64,000 nt of DNA from PRDV01 sp963710865 (lineage in GTDB: Bacteria; Babelota; Babeliae; Babelales; Babelaceae), in NCBI GenBank assembly GCA_963710865.1, contig CAVQBR010000002.1:1054001-1118000 (forward strand). The letters run 5' to 3'. This document shows positions 36,113 through 45,006 of this stretch, piece by piece. A model generated the notes under the pieces. That model saw only the letters and a list, made by a program, of their open reading frames with translations, did not search any database and was not told the origin of the DNA. Both the position numbers and the translations under genes were made by a program. Every line of letters starts with the position of its first letter. Positions within the stretch are counted from its first letter, which is position 1.

Positions 36113-37612
36113 TCATTTTTCTTTACCCGTAACAGTTTTGATAACTTCACTGATTGTAGAGACGGTAGTGCATACTTCGCTCATAAAGTCATCTGAAGTT
36201 TCAAGATCGGGCTGTGTTTCCTTATGAGCAGATTGGCTCAGGACCTTGCAGATGTTCTGCCAGACTTCAAAGAAAGCTGTGTGTTCTTGGCATGCTGCCT
36301 TTAATTCCTTGTATAACTTTTTCTGTTGGTGGTTTGCAATGAGCTGCATTTCTTCACTCAGCTCTCTTAACTCGGACGCTTCAAAGAGCCTTCTTAAATT
36401 GCTGGTCAGTGCGTCTACTTCTGCTGTTTGGGTGAGGGTGGTGTAGAAAGCTTCAAGATCTCTTGTGGTAGAGGACTTTGTTTCAAGAATCCCCTGAATA
36501 GTTTTCATGGCAAGTTGAGCTCTCTCATCTTTTACCGATACTAATTTGCTGTGAATTAATTTTCCGATGATCCCGACAATGCATATCGTAGCAAAAGCTT
36601 TAAATTTAGTTTGCATAGCCGCTGCTTGCTCTTTGCGTTTGATTTCTAGGCGTGCTTTATCAATATCTTCGAGCTGCCTGACAACTCTTGCAAATTGCAC
36701 TCTGCTTTGATAAGCCCCAGTATTGGGGGCGAATTGTTTGAGTATCGGAGAAAAATCGATGTGCTCGATTTCCTCCTTGGTCTCCCAAGTATATGATTTG
36801 CGAACGATGTCCAGAGGGGTGAGTCCTTGGCGGTTTTTCTTCTCTATGTCGGCGTTTGCTCGAGCTAAAATGCTCATTATCAAGATCTGAGTCATAGGAA
36901 TCTGAATATGATTGGCAGCTAAATGGAGGGCTGTATCGTCTTCTGGTGTTGTTAAATTGATATCAGCGTTTCCTTCCACTAACTCTATGGCTTTTTCAAT
37001 TTGATTATTAAGGATAGCCCGATGCAAAGGCGTGTAACCCTCTCCGTCTCGCTCATTTGCATTTGCACCATGTTGTAAGAGTATCAGTACGGATGAAGGA
37101 GTTGATTCCCTTCGAGAACCAGCTGCTACCGCTATATGTAAGAGGCTATTGCCCTGTGCATTACTTAGAGAAGCATTTGCACCCGCTTCAACAAGATTAT
37201 TTATTATGGGGTTATAGACTGGAGTGCCGCCCAGGCATAATGCTTCATATAAAATATTATCAAGGGCAGACTTATTAAGTATACCCGCCAGTACGAGTAA
37301 TTGTAGTAATTCTGTTCGATTCGCAGCTGGGCACCTCTGAATTTGGCGAAGTGCTAACTTTGTTTCTTTATAGTCGTTAAGATTGGTAGGCAAGCTATTC
37401 GCAGTTAATAAAGCGCGAATCCGATTGACAGCAAGCGATTGTACTGCAGGGTCTCTTTCATTTAAAATCTGAAACCATCTGTAGTTATCATAGAGTGCTT
37501 GAGTAGTCTTGCTTGCAAAGGGAGGGGTTACGACAGCGACTGAAACCATTCCACTCGTTGATTTAGCATGTAGACTGGCAATGAGTACGAATCCAAGTAT
37601 AGTTTTGTTCAT
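36113..37612 (-). CDS. Secreted ankyrin-repeat protein Ank1
   Basis: 499 residues. Signal peptide (MNKTILGFVLIASLHAKSTSG), about four ankyrin repeats in residues ~155-290 (GNSLLHIAVAAG, GYTPLHRAILN, DDTALHLAANH), a KAFATICIVGIIGKLIHSK membrane segment, then a conserved helical tail (LRRLFEASELRELSEEMQL). Start 37612 has AAAGGACTCCC upstream. Last of five tandem paralogues on this strand. The tail is almost the same as in Ank2. Likely exported host-interaction protein; target unknown. Confidence 0.82.
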   Translation of the reverse strand: MNKTILGFVLIASLHAKSTSGMVSVAVVTPPFASKTTQALYDNYRWFQILNERDPAVQSLAVNRIRALLTANSLPTNLNDYKETKLALRQIQRCPAANRTELLQLLVLAGILNKSALDNILYEALCLGGTPVYNPIINNLVEAGANASLSNAQGNSLLHIAVAAGSRRESTPSSVLILLQHGANANERDGEGYTPLHRAILNNQIEKAIELVEGNADINLTTPEDDTALHLAANHIQIPMTQILIMSILARANADIEKKNRQGLTPLDIVRKSYTWETKEEIEHIDFSPILKQFAPNTGAYQSRVQFARVVRQLEDIDKARLEIKRKEQAAAMQTKFKAFATICIVGIIGKLIHSKLVSVKDERAQLAMKTIQGILETKSSTTRDLEAFYTTLTQTAEVDALTSNLRRLFEASELRELSEEMQLIANHQQKKLYKELKAACQEHTAFFEVWQNICKVLSQSAHKETQPDLETSDDFMSEVCTTVSTISEVIKTVTGKEK

Positions 37613-37622
37613 GGGAGTCCTT

Positions 37623-39137
37623 TTATTTTTCTTTAGTAATTGTTTTGATAGCTTCACTGATTGTAGAGACGGTACTGCATACTTCGCTCACAAAAGCATC
37701 TGAAGTTTCAGTATCGGGCCGTTTTTCCCTATGAGCAGATTGGTTCAGAACCTTACAGATGTTCTGCCAGACTCCAAAGAAAGCTGTATGTTCTTGGGAG
37801 GCTGCCTTTAGTTCCTTGTATAACTTTTTCTGTTGGTGGTTTGCAATGAGCTGCATTTCTTCACTTAGCTCTCTTAACTCGGACGCTTCAAAGAGCCTTC
37901 TTAAATTGCTGGTCAGTGTGCCTACTTCTGCTGTTTGTGTGAGGGGGGTGTAGAAAGCTTCAAGATCTTTTGTGGTAGAGGACTTTGTCTCAAGAATGCC
38001 GAGAATTGTTTTCATCGCAAGTTGAGCTCTCTCATCTTGTATGGACAGTAATTTGCTGTGAATTAATTTTCCGACGATCGCGACAAGACATATCGCAGCG
38101 GTAGCTTTAAATTCAGTACTTTGTAGAAACGCTTTATTTTGTTTAGCCGCTTCCTGCTCTTTGCATTTGAGTTCTAGGCGAGCTTCATCGATATCTTCGA
38201 GTTCCCGGACAACCCTGGCAAATTTCGCTCTGTTTTGATAAACCTTAGTATCGGGAGCGAATTTATTGAGTATCGGAGAAAAATCTATGTGCTTGATTTC
38301 CTCCTTTTTCTGCCAAATATATGTATATGACTTGCGGATTATGTGCAGGGGGGTGAGTCCTTTATGGTTTTTCTTCCGTATGTCGGCATCTGCTCGAGCT
38401 AAAATGCTCTTTATCAAATTCTGAAAGGTAGGCAGCGTAATATGATTACATGCTAAATGGAGAGCTGTGTCACCTTCTGGTGTTGTTAAATTAATATCAG
38501 CATTTCCTTCTACTAGCTCTCTGGCTTTTTCAATTTCATTATTAAGAATGGCTCGATGCAAGGGAGTGTAGCCGTCTCTGTCTAGTGCATTTGGATTTGC
38601 TCGATGTTCTAAGAGTATCTTGACTGCTGTAGGAGCTGATTCACTCGAAATGAAGCTCTTTGCTACTGCTATGTGTAAAAGACTATTGCCCTCAGTATCT
38701 ATTAGAGAGGCATTTGCTCCTACTTCTAAAAGATTATTTATTATGGGCTTGTATGGTGCGAAGCGGCGCAGGGATACTGCTCTATGTAAAATATTATCAA
38801 GGGCAGAATTGCCAAATATACCCGTCAGTACGAGTAATTGTAGTAATTCTGTTCGATTCGCGGCAGGGCACCCCTCAATTAAGCGAAGTGCGTCCATTGG
38901 GTCAAGATATGTGTAAAGTGAGCCAATTGTTGGTATTATTGCGCCAATCCGATCAATAGCAAGCCGAATGCGATCAGCAGCTTGCAGTTGAACTCCTGAG
39001 TTTGCTTTATAGTTATCATAGAGTGCTTGAGTAGTCATGTTTGAAGGATCGGGATGTGTTATTACAGCAACCATCCCGCTGGCTATTTTAGCATGTAGAC
39101 AGGCAACGAGTACGAATCCAAGTATTTTTTTGTTCAT
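37623..39137 (-). CDS. Secreted ankyrin-repeat protein Ank2
   Basis: 504 residues, closest paralogue of Ank1. Signal peptide MNKKILGFVLVACLHAKIASG, ankyrin repeats (GNSLLHIAVAKS, GYTPLHRAILNNEIEKAREL, GDTALHLACNH), one membrane segment (TAAICLVAIVGKLIHSK), and the tail LFEASELRELSEEMQLIANH. Only ten bases separate it from Ank1. AGGAA lies 10 nt before the ATG. Function inferred only from class. Confidence 0.82.
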   Translation of the reverse strand: MNKKILGFVLVACLHAKIASGMVAVITHPDPSNMTTQALYDNYKANSGVQLQAADRIRLAIDRIGAIIPTIGSLYTYLDPMDALRLIEGCPAANRTELLQLLVLTGIFGNSALDNILHRAVSLRRFAPYKPIINNLLEVGANASLIDTEGNSLLHIAVAKSFISSESAPTAVKILLEHRANPNALDRDGYTPLHRAILNNEIEKARELVEGNADINLTTPEGDTALHLACNHITLPTFQNLIKSILARADADIRKKNHKGLTPLHIIRKSYTYIWQKKEEIKHIDFSPILNKFAPDTKVYQNRAKFARVVRELEDIDEARLELKCKEQEAAKQNKAFLQSTEFKATAAICLVAIVGKLIHSKLLSIQDERAQLAMKTILGILETKSSTTKDLEAFYTPLTQTAEVGTLTSNLRRLFEASELRELSEEMQLIANHQQKKLYKELKAASQEHTAFFGVWQNICKVLNQSAHREKRPDTETSDAFVSEVCSTVSTISEAIKTITKEK

Positions 39138-39155
39138 TTTTAAAAGTTCCTGATA

Positions 39156-40745
39156 TTAAGGTTTTTTCGCGGTTGTACCAGCCTGTACAGCATCATTGAT
39201 TGCTGATACGGTAGCGCATACTTCTTCGAAAATCGTGGGAGTTTCGGATTTTGTCGTTGTATGAGCAGAAGGGCTCAAAAACTTAAAGATCTTCTGCCAT
39301 GCTTCAAAAAACTCGGTATGTTCTTGGAAGACTTCTTTTAATTCCTTGTTTAATTTTTTATTGTTGTGGTTCATAATACATTGAATCTCCTCATTAAGTG
39401 CTTTTAACTCAGACAATTCAAAGAGCCTTTGTAACTCATTAGCCTGTATGCTTACGTCTGCGGTTTGGTCGAGAGTGGTATAGAAAGCTTCAAGATCTCT
39501 CCTGATAGAGGACTTTGTCTCAAGAATGCCGTGAATTGTTTTCATGGCAACTCGGGCTCTCTCATCTTTTATGGATACTAATTTGCTGTGAATTATTTTT
39601 CCGATGATTGCTGCGATTGATATCGTAACAATAGCCTTAAATTCAGTGCTTTGGAGGAACGGTTTTTGTTCAGAGCTTGCAGGATTAGCTCCACTTGCGG
39701 GGTTAGCTGTGCTTGCAGGGTTTGACCCTGAGGACTTCGTAGGCTGGGGAGCAGTGCCGAATAATCTACTAAACACGCTCTGGGGTGCTTTATTTGCGTT
39801 ATCGATGTCAGCTTGATTTGCGTCTTCGAGTTCCTTGACAGTCTTTGCGAATTTCTCTACCGCTTGATAATGGGTAGAGCAAGGGGTGCAGTTGTTAAGT
39901 ACGGAAGAAAAGTCGACAGGTTCTACTGAACTGCGGAAACGATATGATTTTCGGGCTAGAGCCAGAGGGCTGAGTCCTTTGGAGTTTTTCTTCCGTATGT
40001 CGGCATCTGCTCGAGCCAAAATGCTCATTATCAGAGGTTTTCTGATAGAACTCCTAATACCGTCGCTCATTACTGCTAAATGGAGAGCTGTGTTGCCATC
40101 TGGTGTCGTCACATTGATATCAGCATTTCCTTCTACTAGCTCTATGGCTTTTTCAATGTGACCATTGATGATAGCCCGATGCAAGGGGGTGTAGCGTTCT
40201 CGGTCCAGTACATTTGGATTTGCACGATGTTGTAGGAGTATTCTTACGCACGTAGGAGCCTCTTCTCTCTGATCTGAAGCTACTGCTATGTGTAAGAGGC
40301 TATCGTCAGCGACGTTGGTTGCAAGGGGGCTTGCGCCTACTTCTAAAAGAGTGCTTATTATGGGTTTGTAGGGTCGGTAGCGACAAAATTGAACTGCCTG
40401 CAGTAAAATATCATTCAGATTAGCATCATTAAGTATCCTCGCTAGTCTGAGTAATTGTAAGAATTCTTTTCGATTTTCAGCACGGCACTTCGTAATTTGG
40501 AAAAGTGCGTGCCTTGGGTTACTATATCTGCTAAAATCGGCAGATAAGTTATTCGCGTTTAGTAATAAGCGAATGCGATCAGTTGCGATCTGCACCGCTC
40601 CTGGATCCCCGTTAAAAGTATCATAGAGTGTTTGAGTAGTCATGCTTGTATCAGGAAGTGCGACAGCGACGGCGACAACGCTCCCGCTAGCCGATTTAGC
40701 TTGTAGACAGGCAATAAGTAAGAATCCTAGTATGTTTTTGTTCAT
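39156..40745 (-). CDS. Secreted ankyrin-repeat protein Ank3
   Basis: 529 residues. The signal peptide is MNKNILGFLLIACLQAKSASG, with ankyrin repeats around 150-290 (DDSLLHIAVASD, RYTPLHRAIINGHIEKAIEL, GNTALHLAVMSD). It has a Ser/Pro/Asn-rich linker with NPAS-type repeats (residues ~355-380), a membrane segment (IVTISIAAIIGKIIHSK) and the family tail. The tail is of the Ank4 type (LNEEIQCIMNHNNKKLNKEL), unlike Ank1/2/5. No good ribosome site; coupling to the upstream ank4 gene is possible. Confidence 0.82.
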   Translation of the reverse strand: MNKNILGFLLIACLQAKSASGSVVAVAVALPDTSMTTQTLYDTFNGDPGAVQIATDRIRLLLNANNLSADFSRYSNPRHALFQITKCRAENRKEFLQLLRLARILNDANLNDILLQAVQFCRYRPYKPIISTLLEVGASPLATNVADDSLLHIAVASDQREEAPTCVRILLQHRANPNVLDRERYTPLHRAIINGHIEKAIELVEGNADINVTTPDGNTALHLAVMSDGIRSSIRKPLIMSILARADADIRKKNSKGLSPLALARKSYRFRSSVEPVDFSSVLNNCTPCSTHYQAVEKFAKTVKELEDANQADIDNANKAPQSVFSRLFGTAPQPTKSSGSNPASTANPASGANPASSEQKPFLQSTEFKAIVTISIAAIIGKIIHSKLVSIKDERARVAMKTIHGILETKSSIRRDLEAFYTTLDQTADVSIQANELQRLFELSELKALNEEIQCIMNHNNKKLNKELKEVFQEHTEFFEAWQKIFKFLSPSAHTTTKSETPTIFEEVCATVSAINDAVQAGTTAKKP

Positions 40746-40765
40746 TTTTAAAAGTTTCGGATATA

Positions 40766-42580
40766 TTAAGGTTTTTTCGCGGTTGTTGTACTGGCCTGGA
40801 TGGCGTCATTGATTGTCGATAGGGTAGCACATACTTCTTCGAAAATCGTGGGAGTTTCGGATTTTGTCGTTGTATGAGCAAAAGGGCTCAAAAACTTAAA
40901 GATCTTCTGCCATACTTCAAAGAATTTAGTATGTTCTCGAAAGACTTCTTTTAATTCCTTGTTTAATTTTTTATTGTTGTGGTTCATAATGCGTTGAATC
41001 TCGCCATTGAGTTCTTTTAACTCAGATAATTCAAAGAGCCTTTGGAGCTCATTGGCCTGCGTGCTTACGTTCGCAGTTTGTTTGAGAGTAGCATAGAAAG
41101 CCTTCAGGCTCTCGCTCAAAGCGGGCTTTGTCTCAAGAATAGTGTGAATAGTCTTCATGGACTGTAGAGCTCTCTCATATTCTAGGGACGCTAATTTGCT
41201 GTGAACTACCTTTCCAATGATTCCGGCGATGAGGAGCGCAGCAATAGCTTTAAATTCAGTACTTTGGAGGAACGGTTTTTGTTCAGAGCTTGCAGGATTA
41301 GCTGCTGCGCTTACAGGATTAGCTCCGCTTGCGGCGTTAGTTGCGCTAGCAGGGTTTGACCCTGAGGATTTAGGCTGGGGAGCAGTGCCGAATAATCTAC
41401 TAAACAAGCTCTCTGGTGGTTTATTTGCGTTATCGATTCGAGCTTGATTTGCAATTTCGAGCTTCTTGACTGTCTTTGCGAATTTTTTTACCGCTTTATA
41501 ATGGGTAGAGTGAGGGACGCATGTGCTGAGTAAGGAAGAAAAATCGACAGGTTGCACTCGATCGGTGAAGATATATGAATCTCGTACAATATCCCGAGGG
41601 GTCTTGCGTTGGTTGTTTCTACTAAGTATATTGACATTTGTCCGAGCTAAAATGCTCATTATCAGCGGTTTCTTGACGATAGATTTAATGCCGTCATTCA
41701 TTACTGCTAAATGAAGAGCGGTGTTACCGTCGTCCATAGGTAGGGTAACATCTGCATTAGCCACTAGCTCAATGGCTTTTTCGATTTGATCGGCGTCGAC
41801 ATGATATCCACAGATAGCCTCATGTAGAGGAGTTTGACGAAATCTGTCTCGTACATCTGGATTTGCCCCATGTCGTAAAAGGGCTGTTGTCAGAGACTTT
41901 TCGTGCGACAATGCTAAATGGAGAGGTGTATTACCAGATGGGGTTTGGATATTGGGATCCGCCCCTCTTTCAAGAAGCTCTCTGGCATTTTCGAGCTGAG
42001 AAAACGTGATAGCTCGGTGCAGAGGTGTAAAGCCTGCTTGGTCTCGTGTATCTAGGGTTGCACCATGATTTAAGAGCGTTCGTACTGTCGTGCCAGAATC
42101 GGAATTTCTTGATGCTATGTGCAAAAGAGTTTCCCCAGAATCATTTATAATATTTGGATTGGCGCCTATATCTAGTAAGGTTGGTATTAAAGGCCTGTAT
42201 TCTTCATTATAAAAACTTTCGCTAACTGCTTTGAGTAAAGTATTATTCAAATTAAAGCCAGATAAAACTAATAATTGGGCCAATTCTTTTCGATCTCCGC
42301 GGCATCTGCCAAGTGTGTAGAGTGCATACCATGGGACGCTAACATCGCCAGCATCATAATAAGAATATCGAAAATCTGGTAAGTTTCGAATTCGTGCAGT
42401 GGCAAGGGCGACAGGCGGTAGAGTTCCTGGGTGAGCAATAAAGTCATTATAGATTTCTTGCGTGGAACGAGTATCAGTAACTGCAATTGTGGGAAGAGCA
42501 TCAGCAACTACGACCATCGCAGTGGCAGATTTTGAGAGGAGACAGGCAACAAGTATCATTCCAAGTATGTTTTTGTTCAT
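40766..42580 (-). CDS. Secreted ankyrin-repeat protein Ank4, with extra repeats
   Basis: 604 residues, the longest of the set. Signal peptide MNKNILGMILVACLLSKSATA. It has about six ankyrin repeats (GETLLHIASRN, GFTPLHRAITF, GNTPLHLALSHEK, RQTPLHEAICGY, GNTALHLAVMND), two more than Ank5. A longer NPAS linker (residues ~430-460), membrane segment AALLIAGIIGKVVHSK and the Ank3-type tail follow. The start at 42580 places the signal peptide first; upstream codons to 42643 are shared with Ank5 as leader. The upstream region is duplicated before Ank5. Confidence 0.82.
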   Translation of the reverse strand: MNKNILGMILVACLLSKSATAMVVVADALPTIAVTDTRSTQEIYNDFIAHPGTLPPVALATARIRNLPDFRYSYYDAGDVSVPWYALYTLGRCRGDRKELAQLLVLSGFNLNNTLLKAVSESFYNEEYRPLIPTLLDIGANPNIINDSGETLLHIASRNSDSGTTVRTLLNHGATLDTRDQAGFTPLHRAITFSQLENARELLERGADPNIQTPSGNTPLHLALSHEKSLTTALLRHGANPDVRDRFRQTPLHEAICGYHVDADQIEKAIELVANADVTLPMDDGNTALHLAVMNDGIKSIVKKPLIMSILARTNVNILSRNNQRKTPRDIVRDSYIFTDRVQPVDFSSLLSTCVPHSTHYKAVKKFAKTVKKLEIANQARIDNANKPPESLFSRLFGTAPQPKSSGSNPASATNAASGANPVSAAANPASSEQKPFLQSTEFKAIAALLIAGIIGKVVHSKLASLEYERALQSMKTIHTILETKPALSESLKAFYATLKQTANVSTQANELQRLFELSELKELNGEIQRIMNHNNKKLNKELKEVFREHTKFFEVWQKIFKFLSPFAHTTTKSETPTIFEEVCATLSTINDAIQASTTTAKKP

Positions 42581-42802
42581 AGCGCGTAGTTTCGTTATTA
42601 AGTATGAATTTAGTTTAATATCAGTATAGCTCCCTAGCATCATTTTGCAAAGGCCTTAGGCCTCAGTATGGTTTGATTGACTGAGGTGAACTGTGTAGTA
42701 GATACTCATTGAGCTTGGGCGCTGTGGATGGTAAATTGTCAGGACATACTATTTTGTGTTATGCTTTACAGGTGATGCAGGGGCGAGTCAGATTTTTTTT
42801 GC

Positions 42803-42808
42803 TATACT
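42803..42808 (+). promoter_or_regulatory. Orphan copy of the murJ promoter
   Basis: TGCTATACT (extended -10) with the same surrounding sequence as the murJ promoter at 44964-44969, here driving only a truncated murJ fragment. Confidence 0.5.
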
Positions 42809-42843
42809 CAATGTCATACAGAATTTCTTTTTGACGCGAATAT

Positions 42844-42995
42844 ATGGCTCTTCATAAAAAATCTATTTTAAAGAAGATGGCACTCATTTCGATTTCGTTG
42901 CTGTTCAGTGAGCTGCTTGGTATACCCCGAGAAATTCTTCAGGTTAGATAGTGAGGGGTTGGACTTTTAATAGTGCTCTTAAATTTCTTCCTTGC
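42844..42995 (+). pseudogene. Truncated duplicate of the murJ 5' end
   Basis: Starts ATGGCTCTTCATAAAAAATC and follows murJ codon by codon (ALHKKSILKK.AL.SISLLFS) for about 35 codons. TAG and TGA then appear at the position of RYLG, with a deletion. Similarity ends near 42995, where it joins a piece of the nuclease gene. It is the scar of a segmental duplication. Confidence 0.85.
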
Positions 42996-43085
42996 TAAGT
43001 TCATGGGGTATCGCCTCTATTATTGCCTAAGGTTATAGCTCTGAGTGGCAAGGCTCTGCATGTAAAATGCAACGTCTATAACAAT
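42996..43085 (+). pseudogene. Truncated duplicate of the AAA/PD-(D/E)XK gene 3' end
   Basis: Matches 35978-36060 (the last ~25 codons, IAYGIALSGKALH, and the stop) with a nonsense change (TAT to TAA) and indels. The match continues through the spacer into the ank gene 3' end at about 43240, mirroring 36061-36200. Confidence 0.8.
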
Positions 43086-43157
43086 CGTCGTTTTAAAAAC
43101 GTCGTTTTAAAAAAATCTGCCTCAAGTGCGCTCGCACTGACCGACAAATTTCATGTG

Positions 43158-44741
43158 TCATTTTTCTTTACCAATAATAGTTTTGATAACTTCACTGATC
43201 GTGGAGACGGTAGTGCATACTTCGCTCACTAAGGCATCTGAAGTTTCAGCATCTGGCTGTTTTTCCCTAGGAGCAGATTGGCTCAGAACCTTACAGATTT
43301 TCTGCCAGACTCCAAAGAAAGCTGTATGTTCTTGGTAGGCTGTATTTAATTCCTTGTATAACTTTTTCTGTTGGTGGTGTGCAATGAGCTGCATTTTTTC
43401 ACTCAGCTCTTTTAACTCAGACAATTCAAAGAGTCTTTGTAGCTCATTGGCCTGTATGCTTACGTTCGCCGTTTGTTTGAGCGTGGTATAGAAAGCCTTC
43501 AGGCTCTCGTTCAAAGAGGGCTTTGTCTCGAGAATAGTGTGAATAGTCTTCATAGCCTCTTGAGCTTTCTCATGTTCTAGGGACGCTAATTTGCTGTGAA
43601 CTACCTTTCCAATGATTCCGGCGATGATGAGCGTAGCAATAGCTTTAAATTCAGTACTTTGGAAGAATGGTTTTTGTTCAGAGCTTGCAGGATTAGCTTC
43701 GCCTGCGGGGTTAGTTGCGCTAGCAGGGTTTGACCCTGAAGATTTAGGCTGAGGAGCAGTGCCGAATAATCTACTAAAGAAGCTCTGTTTTGCTTTATTT
43801 GAGTTATCTATTCGAGCTTGATTTGCAATTTCGAGCTTCTTGACAGTCTTTGCGAATTTCTTTACAGCCTTGTAATGGGTGGATTGGGGGGCACATGTGC
43901 TCAGTAAGGAAGAAAAATCGACAGGTTGCACTGGATCGACGAAATAATATGAATCGCGTACTATATCAAGAGGGGTCTTGCCTTGTTTGTTTCTACTAAG
44001 TATATCTACATTTGTTCGAGCTAAAATGCTCATGATTAGTGGTTTTTTGCTAATATACTTAATGCCGTCGTTCATTACTGCCAAATGAAGTGGGGTGTTG
44101 TAGCCTTTGAGATCAGTTAAGTTAACATCGGCCCCTCCTTCGAGGAGCTGTCTGGCATTTTCGAGGTGAGAGAAGGTGATAGCGCGGTGCAGAGGTGTAA
44201 AGCCTTCTCGGTCTCGTGTATCTGGGATTGCACCATGAGTTAAGAGAGTTTGTACAGTGGTGGGAGAATCGGAATTGCTTGATGCTAGGTGCAAGAGAGT
44301 TTCCCCAGAATCATTCGTGGTATTTACATCGGCGCCTATATCTAATAAAATGTCTATTAAAGGCCTGTATTGTGGACTATAAGAAGTGTGGTTGACTGTT
44401 TCGAGTAACATTTTATTCAAATCAGAGCCAGATAAAACGAGTAATTGGGCCAATTCTTTTCGATTTTCGCTACGGCAAGGAAGAAGGTAGTATACTGCAC
44501 GCCATGCGTCGGTACCTTCGCGAGGATGATAATATGGAGAATCTGGTAAGTTTCGAATTCGTGCAATTGCAAACTCGACAGGCAGTGGATCTCCTGGGTG
44601 AGCTCTAAAGTATTCATAGATTTCTTGCGTGGAACGAGTATCAGTCACTGTAGGGCGAGCATGAGCAACTGCAACCATCGCAGTAGCAGATTTTGAGAGG
44701 AGACAGGCAACAAGTATCATTCCAAGTATGTTTTTGTTCAT
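43158..44741 (-). CDS. Secreted ankyrin-repeat protein Ank5, mosaic
   Basis: 527 residues. N-terminus and leader are nearly those of Ank4 (MNKNILGMILVACLLSKSATA; 63 bp of shared upstream frame), with ankyrin repeats (GETLLHLASSN, GFTPLHRAITFSHLENARQL, YNTPLHLAVMND). It has a short NPAS linker, then membrane segment ATLIIAGIIGKVVHSK. After about residue 435 the sequence switches to the Ank1/2 type (LSEKMQLIAHHQQKKLYKEL to the end). It therefore looks like an Ank4/Ank1 recombinant. Start 44741. Confidence 0.82.
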   Translation of the reverse strand: MNKNILGMILVACLLSKSATAMVAVAHARPTVTDTRSTQEIYEYFRAHPGDPLPVEFAIARIRNLPDSPYYHPREGTDAWRAVYYLLPCRSENRKELAQLLVLSGSDLNKMLLETVNHTSYSPQYRPLIDILLDIGADVNTTNDSGETLLHLASSNSDSPTTVQTLLTHGAIPDTRDREGFTPLHRAITFSHLENARQLLEGGADVNLTDLKGYNTPLHLAVMNDGIKYISKKPLIMSILARTNVDILSRNKQGKTPLDIVRDSYYFVDPVQPVDFSSLLSTCAPQSTHYKAVKKFAKTVKKLEIANQARIDNSNKAKQSFFSRLFGTAPQPKSSGSNPASATNPAGEANPASSEQKPFFQSTEFKAIATLIIAGIIGKVVHSKLASLEHEKAQEAMKTIHTILETKPSLNESLKAFYTTLKQTANVSIQANELQRLFELSELKELSEKMQLIAHHQQKKLYKELNTAYQEHTAFFGVWQKICKVLSQSAPREKQPDAETSDALVSEVCTTVSTISEVIKTIIGKEK

Positions 44742-44963
44742 AGCGCGTAGTTTCGTTAGTAAGTATGAATTTAGTTTAATATCAGTATAGCTCGCTAGCA
44801 TCATTTTGCAAAGGGTCTGGGCCTCAGTATGCTTTGATTGACTGGGGTGAACTGTGTAGTAGATGCTCATTCACCTTGGGCGCTTTGGATGGTGAATTAT
44901 CGGTAGATCCTATCTTGTGTTATCCCTTACAGTGATGCAGGTGCGAGTCTGATTTTTTTTTGC

Positions 44964-44969
44964 TATACT
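44964..44969 (+). promoter_or_regulatory. murJ promoter, extended -10
   Basis: TGCTATACT: TATACT preceded by TGn, 38 bp before the murJ ATG. No strong -35 box, as is usual for extended -10 promoters. The region is duplicated at 42780-42840. Confidence 0.5.
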
Positions 44970-45006
44970 CAATGTCATACAGAAATTCTTTTTGACGCGA
45001 AAGTAT

